From Paramecium octaurelia (taxonomy: Eukaryota; Ciliophora; Oligohymenophorea; Peniculida; Parameciidae), in NCBI GenBank assembly GCA_905182995.1, contig CAJJDP010000059.1:13311-77310 (forward strand): a stretch of 64,000 nucleotides of DNA, read 5' to 3'. The position numbers and the translations under genes were made by a program. Shown one piece after another: positions 48,892 through 61,444 of this stretch (positions are counted from its first letter, which is position 1; the number at the start of each line of letters is the position of its first letter). The notes under the pieces were generated by a model. It did not search any database. It saw only the letters and a program-made list of their open reading frames with translations, and was not told the DNA's origin.

Positions 48892-50238
48892 TATAATATT
48901 ATTTATTTTATTATCGAATTAGATAATATATATTAATCATCTTCTTTAAATTGGGCCAGCACTGTATTGTCTCCTCATGCCAGATGGCATACCAGCAGCT
49001 CTATTTTAATTACTCTGCTGAAGGTTTCCTCTTGGAGACTAGGCTCTTGGTGTAATCTACTATTGCTGTTGATATACAGGACTGGGATATCTACAATAAA
49101 AATCAATTCTTTACTTTTGTTGTCCAATTAATCTCTATTCTTATTATTGTACTTTATTATACAATTATTAAGGAGTCTGAGGTTACTGTGGTTTTGGTGG
49201 TTAAGCCATAGGAGGTTTTAATATAGGGGGCTTGCTAATCACTTATGATTAAGGTTATTGTTATTGAGGAGGTTTTTGATATAATTGAGGAGGCTTTGAC
49301 TCTTCTGGTTATTTCTTTACTGGCTAAGGTGTTTAGCTGATATCAGTATTGACTCTGATTCCAGATTGTGAACTTGATCTTTTGATTTTGTTTTCGTAAT
49401 TAGGTTTAGGAAGATTGCCCTTCAATTACTTTAGGTTATAAGGTAATTTGATGGTTTGCAAGAGTTTCGCCACTTTCTTTCCTCCAACTTCCTCTTCGAC
49501 AAGCAATGAGCCACTGTTTCTTATAACTATAGGGTTTTTTAGAATGGCATCGGAACTGGGTCTGTTACGAGGAACGACCTATAACATCAATTTAATGACT
49601 TCTGACAAATCCTTGCTATACTTTCCTGGGATTGGATCATAAACACCAGTTTGAATTCTTCTGCTTAAGGATTAGAGATCGGCTGCTCTAAAGGGAGGTT
49701 GTTAAGCTGCCAATTCATAGATGATGCAACCAATGGACCAGATATCACAGGGCCAAGAGTACTGTTCGCCCTTCCAAACTTCTGGAGATGCGTAATCTAA
49801 TAATATATAGGATTTATTATAGTACATGGTGTTCCAGCTTATGTTCGAGCATTGGCTCCATGCGTAACCTTACTGATGTTCAAGTCACCAATTTTGTATA
49901 TGTTCCCTTCTGGAGATTTGGCTATAAAGACATTCGCCAATTTTAAATCTCGGTGCAAGATATTGTTGTCATGCAGCATTTTGACTCCTATGGTTATTTA
50001 AGTTAGGACTCTCCAGATTTCAGATTCTTCAACTCCCCCTTTGAGTTTGCCTTGCTTCAACAAGCTATTTAGGTCTCCGCCAGAAGCAAATTCCATTATC
50101 ACGTACAGCGTCTTGCCTTCGGAATCAAGAAAGGAGTCTTTGAATTCAACGATGTAGGGAGAGTCAAGTGAGGCCAATATACGAATTTCATTTAAGGCAT
50201 TCTCTCGCTCTTTATAAGTCTACTGAGATATATTGACT
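48733..50238. repeat. First copy of 1,506-bp perfect direct repeat (overlap 3)
   Basis: Repeated at 50240-51745, with a single N at 50239 between the copies. The 62 bases 48733-48794 are shared with overlap 2 as well, so that short stretch occurs three times in the window. Confidence 0.9.
48937..50238 (-). CDS. NEK kinase, truncated copy cut by the N at 50239
   Basis: The 3' part of the NEK gene described at 50444-51902, lacking the first 157 bases of that gene because the contig ends at the N. It should be counted with the complete copy, not as a separate gene. Confidence 0.8.
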
Positions 50239-50239
50239 N

Positions 50240-50398
50240 ATTACGCTTATTAATTTTCCCGACATTCCTGGATATCAAAATCAATTCAGATTGACCTGTT
50301 TGTTTTTTGAAGAACTTCTCTGAATCAATGTTTAGAGGATCTGAGGGTTGAATTTTTAACTCATTTAAGAATTGTTTCAAAATTTGTTCTGAGTGCAT
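50240..50398 (-). CDS. 5' fragment of the AGC-like kinase, cut by the N
   Basis: Holds the start (MHSEQILKQFLNELKIQ) and the first 53 codons of the kinase complete at 47350-48891, then runs into the N at 50239. It is a third partial view of one locus. Confidence 0.8.
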
Positions 50399-51745
50399 TA
50401 TAATATTATTTATTTTATTATCGAATTAGATAATATATATTAATCATCTTCTTTAAATTGGGCCAGCACTGTATTGTCTCCTCATGCCAGATGGCATACC
50501 AGCAGCTCTATTTTAATTACTCTGCTGAAGGTTTCCTCTTGGAGACTAGGCTCTTGGTGTAATCTACTATTGCTGTTGATATACAGGACTGGGATATCTA
50601 CAATAAAAATCAATTCTTTACTTTTGTTGTCCAATTAATCTCTATTCTTATTATTGTACTTTATTATACAATTATTAAGGAGTCTGAGGTTACTGTGGTT
50701 TTGGTGGTTAAGCCATAGGAGGTTTTAATATAGGGGGCTTGCTAATCACTTATGATTAAGGTTATTGTTATTGAGGAGGTTTTTGATATAATTGAGGAGG
50801 CTTTGACTCTTCTGGTTATTTCTTTACTGGCTAAGGTGTTTAGCTGATATCAGTATTGACTCTGATTCCAGATTGTGAACTTGATCTTTTGATTTTGTTT
50901 TCGTAATTAGGTTTAGGAAGATTGCCCTTCAATTACTTTAGGTTATAAGGTAATTTGATGGTTTGCAAGAGTTTCGCCACTTTCTTTCCTCCAACTTCCT
51001 CTTCGACAAGCAATGAGCCACTGTTTCTTATAACTATAGGGTTTTTTAGAATGGCATCGGAACTGGGTCTGTTACGAGGAACGACCTATAACATCAATTT
51101 AATGACTTCTGACAAATCCTTGCTATACTTTCCTGGGATTGGATCATAAACACCAGTTTGAATTCTTCTGCTTAAGGATTAGAGATCGGCTGCTCTAAAG
51201 GGAGGTTGTTAAGCTGCCAATTCATAGATGATGCAACCAATGGACCAGATATCACAGGGCCAAGAGTACTGTTCGCCCTTCCAAACTTCTGGAGATGCGT
51301 AATCTAATAATATATAGGATTTATTATAGTACATGGTGTTCCAGCTTATGTTCGAGCATTGGCTCCATGCGTAACCTTACTGATGTTCAAGTCACCAATT
51401 TTGTATATGTTCCCTTCTGGAGATTTGGCTATAAAGACATTCGCCAATTTTAAATCTCGGTGCAAGATATTGTTGTCATGCAGCATTTTGACTCCTATGG
51501 TTATTTAAGTTAGGACTCTCCAGATTTCAGATTCTTCAACTCCCCCTTTGAGTTTGCCTTGCTTCAACAAGCTATTTAGGTCTCCGCCAGAAGCAAATTC
51601 CATTATCACGTACAGCGTCTTGCCTTCGGAATCAAGAAAGGAGTCTTTGAATTCAACGATGTAGGGAGAGTCAAGTGAGGCCAATATACGAATTTCATTT
51701 AAGGCATTCTCTCGCTCTTTATAAGTCTACTGAGATATATTGACT
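50240..51745. repeat. Second copy of 1,506-bp perfect direct repeat (overlap 3)
   Basis: Starts right after the N at 50239 and equals 48733-50238. It contains the 5' fragment of the AGC-like kinase (50240-50398, minus strand, first 53 codons) and most of the NEK kinase. Confidence 0.9.
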
Positions 51746-51902
51746 TTTTTCATTGCATAATATTGCCCATCCGATTTCCGTTACACCTACATAATCAGGC
51801 TGCCCTTACCTTGTAGACGGAGGAGAAGGATCCCTCTCCTAGTTTTTCGAGGACGTTGAAATCTTAAATGGTACTGCCTTATCCTTACCCTTATTATTGC
51901 AT
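50444..51902 (-). CDS. NIMA-related (NEK) protein kinase with proline-rich tail
   Basis: About 460 residues. Kinase motifs: LGEGSFSSVYK, YAMKKVN, LHRDLKLANVF, GDLNISK (DLN instead of DFG), AGTPYYASPEVW and WSIGCIIYELAAQQPPF. The catalytic Asp and Lys are present. The tail is rich in Pro and Gln (KPPILKPPMAQPPKPQQ) and ends in Arg. Introns on the minus strand: 51787-51809 (23 nt, right after the glycine loop) and 51304-51332 (29 nt, in the activation loop). A third, in-frame 24-nt intron is possible in the tail. It is related to the NEK at 30869, but the tails differ. It diverges from the ABHD17-like gene with only 19 bases between start codons. Confidence 0.9.
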
Positions 51903-51921
51903 TAATAAATTAATAAAATCA

Positions 51922-53033
51922 ATGGAATTAAACTTTATGATATTTCCTATCCCGAAAAACACTTACAGAGAAGGAGATCTCAAGGTTGCTTTATTTGTCT
52001 TATCCTCTAGGAACTAATCAAAATTCCATATTACGAAGATATATTTAAATTATTACCCACCTCTCCCAAAACCAAAATCTAGTTTCATAAAATGCATCCC
52101 TTTAAGCCTCCTGACGACATTCCCCCCCAAGTATGTGAATCTCATCTAAGTCTAGGATGTCAGTACTCAATCCATGTATGACGATCAAGTGGACGAGTTG
52201 CCCACTTAAAGAATTCCTCATATCACTTAAACTACAACCCTCTAACCAAAACCTCCATTCCAAACTAGCAGGTGTGGATTGAGATTGTCCATCTCCCCTC
52301 GAGTCTCTTTTAACAATGAAGCCTTGCCTCCCACACTATCAAACAGGAGTTGTAAATCGGTGAAGGAGATTCCGTGCTTGTATTTGAAATCCTACACCAT
52401 GACCAAAAGAACCATCATATATTTCCATGCCAATTGCGAAGATCTCAAGTCTTCCTACAATCTGGTAGACTTCCTCAGACACAATATGAGAATGAACATT
52501 CTCGCAGTCGAATACCCTGGCTATGGTATTTATCAAGGAGAGCCCTCTGAGGAGGTTATTCTGAAAGACGCCGAATACATCTACAAATATATGGCTTTTC
52601 ATTCCGGCGTAGAGGAATAGAATATTATTTTGATGGGAAGATCCATTGGCACTGGAGTTGCATGTCATGTAGCCTCAGTGTTTAGACCAGCCACTCTGGT
52701 TTTGATCTCTCCCTTCTTGTCCTTACAAGAAATTGTTTAGGAGAAGTACCCCTTACTTAGGAAAATGCTCAAAGAGAGATTCACAAACAAAGATAAAATA
52801 CTGAGGGTCAAATGTCCTCTCTACATTCTGCATGGACTCAAAGATTCAATCGTTTCAGCAGAGCAAGCCAAGAAACTCTATGGTATTTCTGATTTCTTAA
52901 ATTATTTGTAGACTTGTGCAAGAGTCCATGCATGATTAGAACACCGCCTGAAATGACTCATACTAGATTTCAATTTGAATAAGACTTATCCTTGCCTCTT
53001 CTTGGGTTCATGAGATAATTGAATATACTTTGA
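51922..53033 (+). CDS. ABHD17/ABHD13-type alpha/beta hydrolase
   Basis: A 343-residue protein. After a proline-rich N-terminus the hydrolase core reads RTIIYFHANCEDL, NILAVEYPGYGIYQG, LMGRSIGTGVACHVA (nucleophile Ser), LYILHGLKDSIVS (Asp) and PPEMTHTRFQF (His). The HANCEDL and EYPGYGxYxGxPSE signatures are those of the ABHD17/13 group. Some of its members remove palmitate from membrane proteins; that role here is an inference. The N-terminal Cys cluster typical of animal ABHD17 is absent. Introns: 51985-52010, 52131-52155 and 52883-52911. Confidence 0.88.
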
Positions 53034-53080
53034 AACATCCATATGTTAACATTACTCTATTTTGCGATATAAATTAAATT

Positions 53081-55008
53081 ATGATTCGAATTTAGTAATT
53101 GCACGCCCAAATTTCAGAAACTGCTGGATCCAAGGGACAACCACCTGAGCAAGTATGTTGATTATGCCATATCTCAAATTAGAAGACCCAATACAAGTTA
53201 GATTGGTTTAAGAACAATGGATGGGGTTACAAAGATACAAAATTCATTTTGGAATAGGATGGGGCAGTCAGATTGACAGGAAGTAAATATAGGTTTTCCA
53301 ATTAAAAAATGATGAAATTTAAAGAGTGGGCAGAAGCTAAAGTTGGCATCGATTTAAGTTTGAATTGTGAAGCATAAGTTGAAATACCTGCAGATCCCCC
53401 GATTATTAATGAATAATTTGTCAATGCCATCTAAGGGTTATTCAATGAGGTCTCATTTGATAATGCTTAGAGAATATTACATTCTCATGGACACACCATG
53501 CAAGAAGTTAAATACTTTATTCATACTTTAGATTTATGAATTAAGACATGGCAAATTGGCTAGAATTGTAGATTGTGTTATCTACATCAGTTCACACGCA
53601 TAAGCAGAAGCGCTTGTCAAATTAGCTTAGGAACATAATGTGATGTTATGCGTATACGGTGGTGGTACTAATGTAACTTGGGCTCTGCAATGTCCCAAGG
53701 AGGAAAGGAGAATGATAGTGTCTGTTGATATGTCAAGAATGAATCACGTTAGATCGGTAGATAGAAAGAATATGACTGCCTTGGTAGAAGCTGGAATTAC
53801 AGGCAAAGATTTGGAAAAAGAGTTGTCTCGTTATGGAGTTGTCTGTGGTCATGAGCCTGATTCCGTTGAATTCTCTACACTTGGAGGTTGGATAAGCACT
53901 AGAGCCTCAGGCATGAAAAAGAACAGATATGGCAATATCGAAGATATCGTACTTTCTGTTAAAGTGGTAACACCAACTGGGACATTATAGCAAAGTTTGG
54001 ATTATCCTAGAGTCAGCAGTGGACCTGATTTAAACTAAATTGTTTTAGGATCAGAGGGTACATTGGGTATTATCACTGAAGCAGTTATTAAAATTAAGGC
54101 TTAACCTGAGGTAATTTTATTAATTTAAATTAAGGTTTGCAAATATGAATCTATTTTGTTTCACAATTTTGCTCTGGGCACTGAATTTATGTATCGATTA
54201 TCCAGAAGTAAGGTGTGGCCTGCATCTGTGAGATTGGTTGATAATAATCAGTTCTAATTTGGTATGGCGTTGAAAACTATGCCTCATAGCAAGAGGGAGG
54301 AATTCATGGATAAGATCAAGAAATACTTTGTCACTCAATTTATGTAATTTGATCCAGATTAAATGTGTTTGGTTACTGTTGTTTTTGAGGGAACTAAACA
54401 AGAAATTGAATTCCAAGAGAAGAAAGTGTTTGAGTTAGCTAAATTTTATAAAGGATTTAGAGCAGGGGCTGAAAATGGGGAGAGAGGATACTTCTTAACC
54501 TACATGATAGCCTACTTAAGAGATTTCGCTATGTAGTTTTAATTTATAGCTGAATCCTTTGAGACTGCCGTTGGATGGAAAAATGTGCCTAGTGTTTGTG
54601 AAAATGTAAGAGAGAATTCGAGTATATTTAGATACAAAGAAGGATTGTGGAGGAATGTTCAAAGAGAGGAGTGGAGAAGGAACCTTTCGTGTCTTTTAGA
54701 ATTTCTCAGGTTTATGATTCTGGTGCAACAATTTATGTTTATTTTGGTTTCGGCTACAAGGGAATTGCAGATCCTGTGAAGTGTTATTCTGAGATTGAGG
54801 ATGCAGCAAGGGAGGAGATAATGAAAAATGGAGGGTCCATCTCTCATCATCATGGTATTTGTTGGAAATTATTCAATTAATAGGTGTGGGTAAATTGAGA
54901 AAGCAATTTATGTAAAAGTAAATTGGAGACACAGGAGTTGAGATCTTAAAGAGAATTAAGTAACAAATCGATCCAAAAAATATATTTGGGAATCAGAATT
55001 TAATATGA
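53081..55008 (+). CDS. AGPS: Alkyldihydroxyacetonephosphate synthase
   Basis: A 597-residue FAD enzyme of ether-lipid synthesis, exchanging the acyl chain of acyl-DHAP for a fatty alcohol, normally in peroxisomes. Signatures: LDWFKNNGWGYKDTKF, FAD-binding YGGGTNVTWAL, GHEPDSVEFSTLGGWISTRA (hallmark), GSEGTLGIITE, SRSKVWPASVRLVDN, and active-site SISHHHGVGKLRKQF, the His triplet being complete. Near the N-terminus RIQQLHAQI (residues 3-11) resembles a degenerate PTS2. Five introns: 53153-53182, 53507-53531, 54111-54134, 54606-54631 and 54855-54883, the last splitting the Gly after the His triplet. Paramecium membranes, especially ciliary ones, are rich in ether lipids, which suits this gene. 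Confidence 0.95.
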
Positions 55009-55106
55009 AAATGATATATCAATGTTTTATACGCATAAAAATATATTTAAAACTAACAGTTAAAGAATTTGAATTCAATTAATTTAAATATAAATTTTTT
55101 AAGTCA

Positions 55107-58068
55107 ATGAACAAGTCTGATACTATTCACAATTAGGAAAATATTGATCCAAACATCATTCGTAACTCATCTTCACAGCAAAAGAAGATTCCTAGAAGTT
55201 CAGGATAAAAAACACCTTGGAGTGCGAAGTATTCATTCACCTATTACTCTTTCAAGCACTGGAGAAATTAGCCATTCTACCAATGATGACATAGAGATAT
55301 CATGCTTTTAAGTAGGGCCAGTCAAAACTACTCAATTATCCCCTAATTAAGCCATCGTATGTTAATCTAGATTAGAGTAATATTTGACTTCGAATAATGT
55401 GCCTGATATACTTTCCTATTTGGATGAATTTGAAGATCTTGATTGGGTCAAGTCCAATTATATAACTCATATTATCGAGATGATAGTGAAATAAGAGAAG
55501 GAATATTTGAAATAGAGGATTGTTGGATTAACAGCTATATTAACAAGTAAGAATTATTTGCTCACTCGATAAATCATTAAGATGATATTTAGTGTGTCAT
55601 CCAGAATTGGAGCATAAGAAGGCTACTATGCTCTTTATGAAATAGATAACTTGTTAGAATAAATGATATAAAAAGAGGAATTGTAATAATACCATTAAAT
55701 TTAATATTTTCCATTGATATTATATTGCTATGCCCATTAATTATTGTATTGGGGTTTAGTAGCAGAATGTTGGGACCTATTGAAATTCAAGTTAAGCAAG
55801 GAGATTAATGAATCAATCAAAGATGAATTCGAGAAAACAGCCTAAAAGATCTGTGACATGCTCCTAAGATAATTAATTGAATTAAGCAATTCAAACAATC
55901 ATTGGGTGAAGTTGTTCAACGAAGTTTTGAATGAAGGTGTCATTAATTTGCATCCATCTGATATCTTCTTCAATAAATTGATTGATTATGCCTTCAGAAA
56001 ACAATAAGTCACAATGGCTGAATTCTTGCTTACCTTTATGAGAGATAACGCTAAGATTCAACCTACAATTGTCACTATTAACACAATGATAGATTAGTAT
56101 TTCAAGAACAACTAGAAAGACAAAGCTTGGAAAACCTTTGAGAATCTCAAACTCACATCTACAAAACCTGATAATTTCACCTATACTACTTTAATCAATG
56201 GGTTAAAGAATTCTGATAATATGGATCTCAGATTAGCATTCTAATTATTTGAAGAGTATAAGCAATTCAATCAACCTGATCAAATCATCTACAATTGTTT
56301 ATTAGATGCTTGCATAAATGCTGGTGATTTGAATAGAGGATTTTAATTGTTGAATGAGATGAAGCAATCATAATCAATTTAATTAGATGAAATCACTTAT
56401 AATACATTGATTAAGGGATGTGGAAGAAAGAAGAGATTAAATGAAGCCATTAATTTATTTGAAGAGATGAAATAAATTGGGATCAAACCAAATAGAATAA
56501 GTTTCAACTCCTTACTTGATTCTTGTGTTAAATGCAATAAGATGAATGTTGCTTGGAGATACTTTGAGGAAATGAGAAAGTAATATGGCATCTTTCCAGA
56601 CAATTTCACCTACAGTATCTTAGTTAATGGCATAAAGACTAATCATTCAAACAGAGATGAATTATTAAGAGCCATTTCCTTATTAGAATAAATCTAAGAA
56701 ACTGGTCAATTCAAACCAGATGAGATTCTCTATAACTCATTGATTGATGCTTGCGTTAAATTCAATGAGATCTAAAAAGGAATGCAATTATTCAAGGAAA
56801 TGAAGAATAAATCAATTGAACCATCCTCAGTTACATATGGTATTCTGATTAAGGCCTATGGTAAGATGAATGATTTGAATGGAGCATTCAGAATGTTCGA
56901 AGAGATGAAACAAAAGAAGATACCAATCAATGATGTCACTTATGGGTGTTTGGTAGATGCTTGTGTTCGAAATGATAGATTAGATTAAGCGCTTTAATTC
57001 ATTGAATAAATGAAATCACAGAACCTACCAATCAACACTGTCTTATATACAACCATAATCAAAGGATTTTGTAAGTTGAATTAGACTGAAGAGGCTATGA
57101 AATATTTCAATTTAATGAAATAAAATTAAAGAACATATCCAAATCTTATAACTTATAATTCCCTATTAGACGGATTAGTTAAAAATGGATTGATGAATTA
57201 AGCAGATAAATTATTCCAAGAATTAGTAGAGTCAACAATCAAGCCAGATCTAATTACATTTAGTACTTTGTTGAAAGGACATTGCAGAAGAGGTAACATG
57301 AAGAGATTGAATGAAACTGTATAGACTATGTTACACTATCAGATCAATCCAGATGAATCCCTACTACAATTGATTCTAGAATCTTGCTTAAATTAATAAT
57401 AGTATCACAATGGTGTTCAAATTTACGATTAGTTCCAACATCAAATTCCTCAATCAACACAACTATTATTGATCATCATTAGATTACATAGTTAAGATAA
57501 GCAATTAGCATCAGCAATCCCATTGTTAAATAGACTCTATCAATTGTTGGATGAAAGTAGAATACAACACTAGCAATTGGAAACCACCATCAATTCCTTA
57601 TTGATCCATCCACTTGATGAGCAGACTTATCCAATAATCACCAAAGTAGTCACTTTGGCATTGAAATCAGATATCAATGTGAACAATCTAGATAATCTAG
57701 TCTCTATAGACAATTCAGAGCTGATGCTCTTATTGTAGAATACCAACTAGTTACCATGCACTAAGTTATCACAAATCCTCAATTAATTGCCAGTTCAAGA
57801 TTAGCAATTGTGCAGAGCATACATTTCAAAGAATAATAAGAACGACTTGAAAGAACCATTGAATGAGTAGTTTGGTTAAGTGTTTTTGTAGTGTAACAGC
57901 AATGGCAACAACAATCAAAATAAGAAAACCAAGCCATAAGAGAGATCATCCCCATTTAATAATGAAAACAAGGAGAACGTGTATCATCCAAAGAAACAGT
58001 ATAACAATTATGCCAAAAATGACTTGAATGAGTACTTGAACAACAAGTCATATACCAAGAGAAGATGA
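55107..58068 (+). CDS. Pentatricopeptide repeat (PPR) protein
   Basis: A 977-residue protein with one 28-nt intron (55229-55256). Residues from about 330 to 730 hold at least ten PPR motifs, such as PDNFTYTTLINGLKNSD, PDQIIYNCLLDACINAG, LDEITYNTLIKGCGRKKR, PNRISFNSLLDSCVKCNK, PSSVTYGILIKAYGKM and PDLITFSTLLKGHCRRG. They are preceded by a helical region and followed by a Gln/Asn-rich tail. PPR proteins bind RNA base by base, usually in mitochondria. The N-terminus here (MNKSDTIHNQENID) is polar and does not look like a presequence, so a cytosolic site or a different start is possible. The strong P-type pattern (V/I-T-Y-N-x-L-I) argues for single-stranded RNA binding. Confidence 0.92.
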
Positions 58069-58089
58069 TTAATTAATTAATATTATATA

Positions 58090-59385
58090 ATGAGTAATGA
58101 TTAACCATTTGAAGATGTCGATCAATTTCTTCATCCCCTAGCCACATAATAGACCATTTCGAATATGCTATAACAGGCTATCACATAAGACTAACTCCTA
58201 GCTTAAAATGTTCGATTATTGCAACAATTACACGAACAATAGAGAATGTTAGACCTATAGAGTCTCTTCACTAATAGCATGCTTATGAATCCCTTGATTC
58301 AATAACAAGTGAATTAAGAGAGTAAGAAAATAAAGAAAGTCAATAAAACGATCAAAACCATTCCATCAACAACAAGTCTTAAGGATTGCGCTTAACCCAT
58401 CTAGGAAATCAAAGGGAATGTTAAAAATGCCTACATCAAGAAAATCACTTCCTTGTTGAGTGTGGAAGGAGACAAGTTGCTTGATGAGGACTTACAAGAA
58501 GATTTGGATTTAGAGAGTTATTCGGAAATGCAAGATAAAAGCAAGTTGGCAGGTCTTTTGGGATCAAATAACGATTTGTTGAATAGTGAATCAAAAAATA
58601 AAAGATTGAGACAAAGCGCTAAAAATTCCAGACTTAGAAAAAAAGTTTATTTGAAATTGCTTGAAAAGAAGGTAATATTGTTATGTAACTATTTTAGGTT
58701 TCCGAATTAGATCAGTAAATTCAAGAATACAAAAAAACTACGAGATAGTCATTTGAGTATTTGACACAGATATTGCAATCTCATCCTATTTTAAACAGCA
58801 TGATTATTGGTAATTCGGGAGCCATAGACTAAGTCTTAGAGTGTTCATCGCCTGATCAAGCTTAATTGGTGTTGGATTCATACTTAGTATTTAAATTGTT
58901 TAAACATTGTAGATGAGATATGGTACTTGTGGAATCAAAAGGAGAGATTATGTTAAATATGCAGTGAAAAATATTCAGAAGAACTTTCTCAAAGGCAATT
59001 ATGGACTCCAACTTATGAGTTGGAATTAATAAATTTAAAATTGTAAAGAGTATTTTATTTATCAAATTAGATGACACTGAATTCAATCAATATGTAGAAA
59101 TTGTTAAGGAGGAGGCTAAACTAGATGACGATAATCTTGTTTATCGTGTCCTGCCTACGATCGATAGAATGCTTAATCATCGCAAGATGTCTTAATAGTA
59201 TGAATAAAAAGTCTAACTCTAGATTGTTACTCAAATTTAATTAGGACATCAAAAACTTAAAATAGAATTAACAAGAGATTGAAGAAACAATCAATCAGTT
59301 TACATAATCATTAACTCCCATCCAACATTTAGAATTCATAAAATAGGTGGAGAAAATGGGGACTTTTAATCGTTTTAATAAATGA
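58090..59385 (+). CDS. bZIP-type transcription factor
   Basis: A 398-residue protein. The basic region reads NKRLRQSAKNSRLRKKVYLK, with Asn-x2-Ser-Ala-x2-Ser-Arg-x-Arg-Lys close to the bZIP consensus. A leucine zipper follows (LLEKKVSELDQQIQEYKK). An acidic segment rich in Glu/Asp/Leu precedes it (DEDLQEDLDLES) and could be an activation region. The C-terminal half is helical. Introns: 58672-58697 (between basic region and zipper), 58887-58912, 59043-59070 and a very short 19-nt one at 59226-59244. The total coding length is a multiple of three only with all four removed. Bona fide bZIP factors are not abundant in ciliates. Confidence 0.85.
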
Positions 59386-59639
59386 TCAATAATATATTAT
59401 GTCTTATTCCAAACTTCAAGAAATATCAAAAATATTAAGTAAATTCTGATATCATTTGTTATTTTTTGTGTTACTATAGATCATACTACTTAAATTAATA
59501 ATATAGGATTGGCACTTAAGTGTTATAATTCAATGCTAATTATATTCTAAATAATTTCATATAAGAACTATAAAAGAAATAATTTAAAAGATGCATTAAA
59601 TTTTCTCAAATTATTCAAATAATTATAAAATTAATTAAA

Positions 59640-61330
59640 ATGTCTGCAGTGGGAATTCGTGGTGAAAGAGATCAAGGTTAAGATGTGCGTACAAGTAATG
59701 TAACTGCTGTCATGGCAATTGCAAATGTTGTCAAGACAAGTCTTGGACCACAAGGACTTGATAAGATGCTCGTTGATGAGATTGGAGATGTAGTAATTAC
59801 AAATGATGGAGCAACTATTCTAAAACAATTGGAAGTTGAACATCCAGCTGCCAAAGTCATTGTAGAGTTGAGTTAATTATAAGATAAAGAAGTGGGAGAT
59901 GGCACCACATCGGTGGTTGTATTAGCAGCTGAATTACTTCGCCGCGCTAATGAATTAATCAAAATTAAAGTTCATCCCACCACAATCATATCCGGATACA
60001 AATTAGCAGCCAGACAAGCAGTAAAATACATTCAATCTCATTTGGTACATAAAATCACTGAAGATGACACTGAAATATTAATAAATGCTGCCAAAACTTC
60101 AATGAATAGTAAAGTGATTGGTCCAGAAAGTCACATCTTCGCTAAGTTGGCCGTAGATGCAGTTAGATTGGTCAAGACCTAAGGTTTGGTCTCTGGTAAA
60201 GCTAAGTATCCCATTCAATCCATCAATGTTGTAAAAAGCCATGGTTAATCATCAAATTAATCAGAATTAGTGAAGGGATATGTCATTTAATTATAAAGAG
60301 CATCATAATAAATGGTAACAAAGGTAAAGAATGCTAAAATTGCCTGTTTGGATATAAATTTGAATAAATTTAAGATGTAAATGGGAGTTTAAATATTGGT
60401 CGATGATCCCAATAATTTAGAGAAAATCAGAAAGAAGGAAATGGATGTGTTGAAAGAGAGAATTCAATTGTTATTATAGGCAGGAGCCAATGTCATTTTA
60501 ACTTCAAAGGGAATGGATGATTTGGCTAATAAATATTTAGTAGAAGCAGGAGCCATTGGATTGAGAAGAGTTCCTAAGGATCATTTGAGAAGAATTGCCA
60601 AAGCTGCAGGTGCTAAGGTAGTCACAACATTTGCAAACGAGGAAACTGGAGAGTCATTTGATCCAACTTGTTTGGGAGAAGCAGAGGTAATAGAATACAA
60701 TATAATTATAGGAAGTTTATGAAGAGGCTATTGGAGATAATGATTACATATTCTTCAAGGGAATGAAGAAGGAATAATCAGCAAGTATCATTGTGAGAGG
60801 TGCCAATGAATTGATGACTGATGAAATTGAGAGATCGTTACATGACTCTTTATGTGTTGTGAAGAGAACTTTGGAGTCAGGTTCTGTTGTTGCTGGTGGT
60901 GGAGCAGTTGAAATGGCATTGAGCATTTATTTGGATGACTATTCAAGAAAGTTGGATTCCAATGAGTAGATTGCTATTGCTGAATTTGCAGAAGCCTTGA
61001 CTTCAATTCCAAAGATCTTGGCCACAAATGCTGCAAAGGATTCCATCGATTTAATCAGTAAATTGAGGGTTTTACACAGTAAGTCACAATCATTGGAGGT
61101 CGATGAGAAGGGATACAAGTATAGTGGCTTGGATTTGGTTAAAGGAGAAGTCAGACACAATCTTAGACATGGAGTACTTGAGCCAACAGTCAGTAAAATC
61201 AAGGCATTGAAGTAATTATTATTGCAAGTAATTGAATAGATTTGCAACAGAGGCTGCTATAACGATTTTGAGAATTGACGACATGATTAAATTGGAACCA
61301 AAGAAGGAGCAAATGCCAGGAAGACATTGA
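59640..61330 (+). CDS. CCT1: Chaperonin CCT subunit alpha (TCP-1)
   Basis: A 545-residue subunit of the cytosolic group II chaperonin that folds tubulin and actin. Motifs: [73 protein letters not shown] (ATPase Asp in GDGTT), and in the C-terminal half [17 protein letters not shown]. The first segments and the substrate-facing domain match the alpha subunit best. Introns: 60687-60711 (25 nt) and 61212-61239 (28 nt). It ends KKEQMPGRH. Length is normal for the family. Confidence 0.95.
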
Positions 61331-61444
61331 GTTGTGAGAGTGATATATAATATACAATATAAGAAATAGAGATAAGATTTTATGAAATTCTTTTGGGACT
61401 GTTTCGATTCCGAATTTCATAAAATTTTTAACAAATTAATATCT

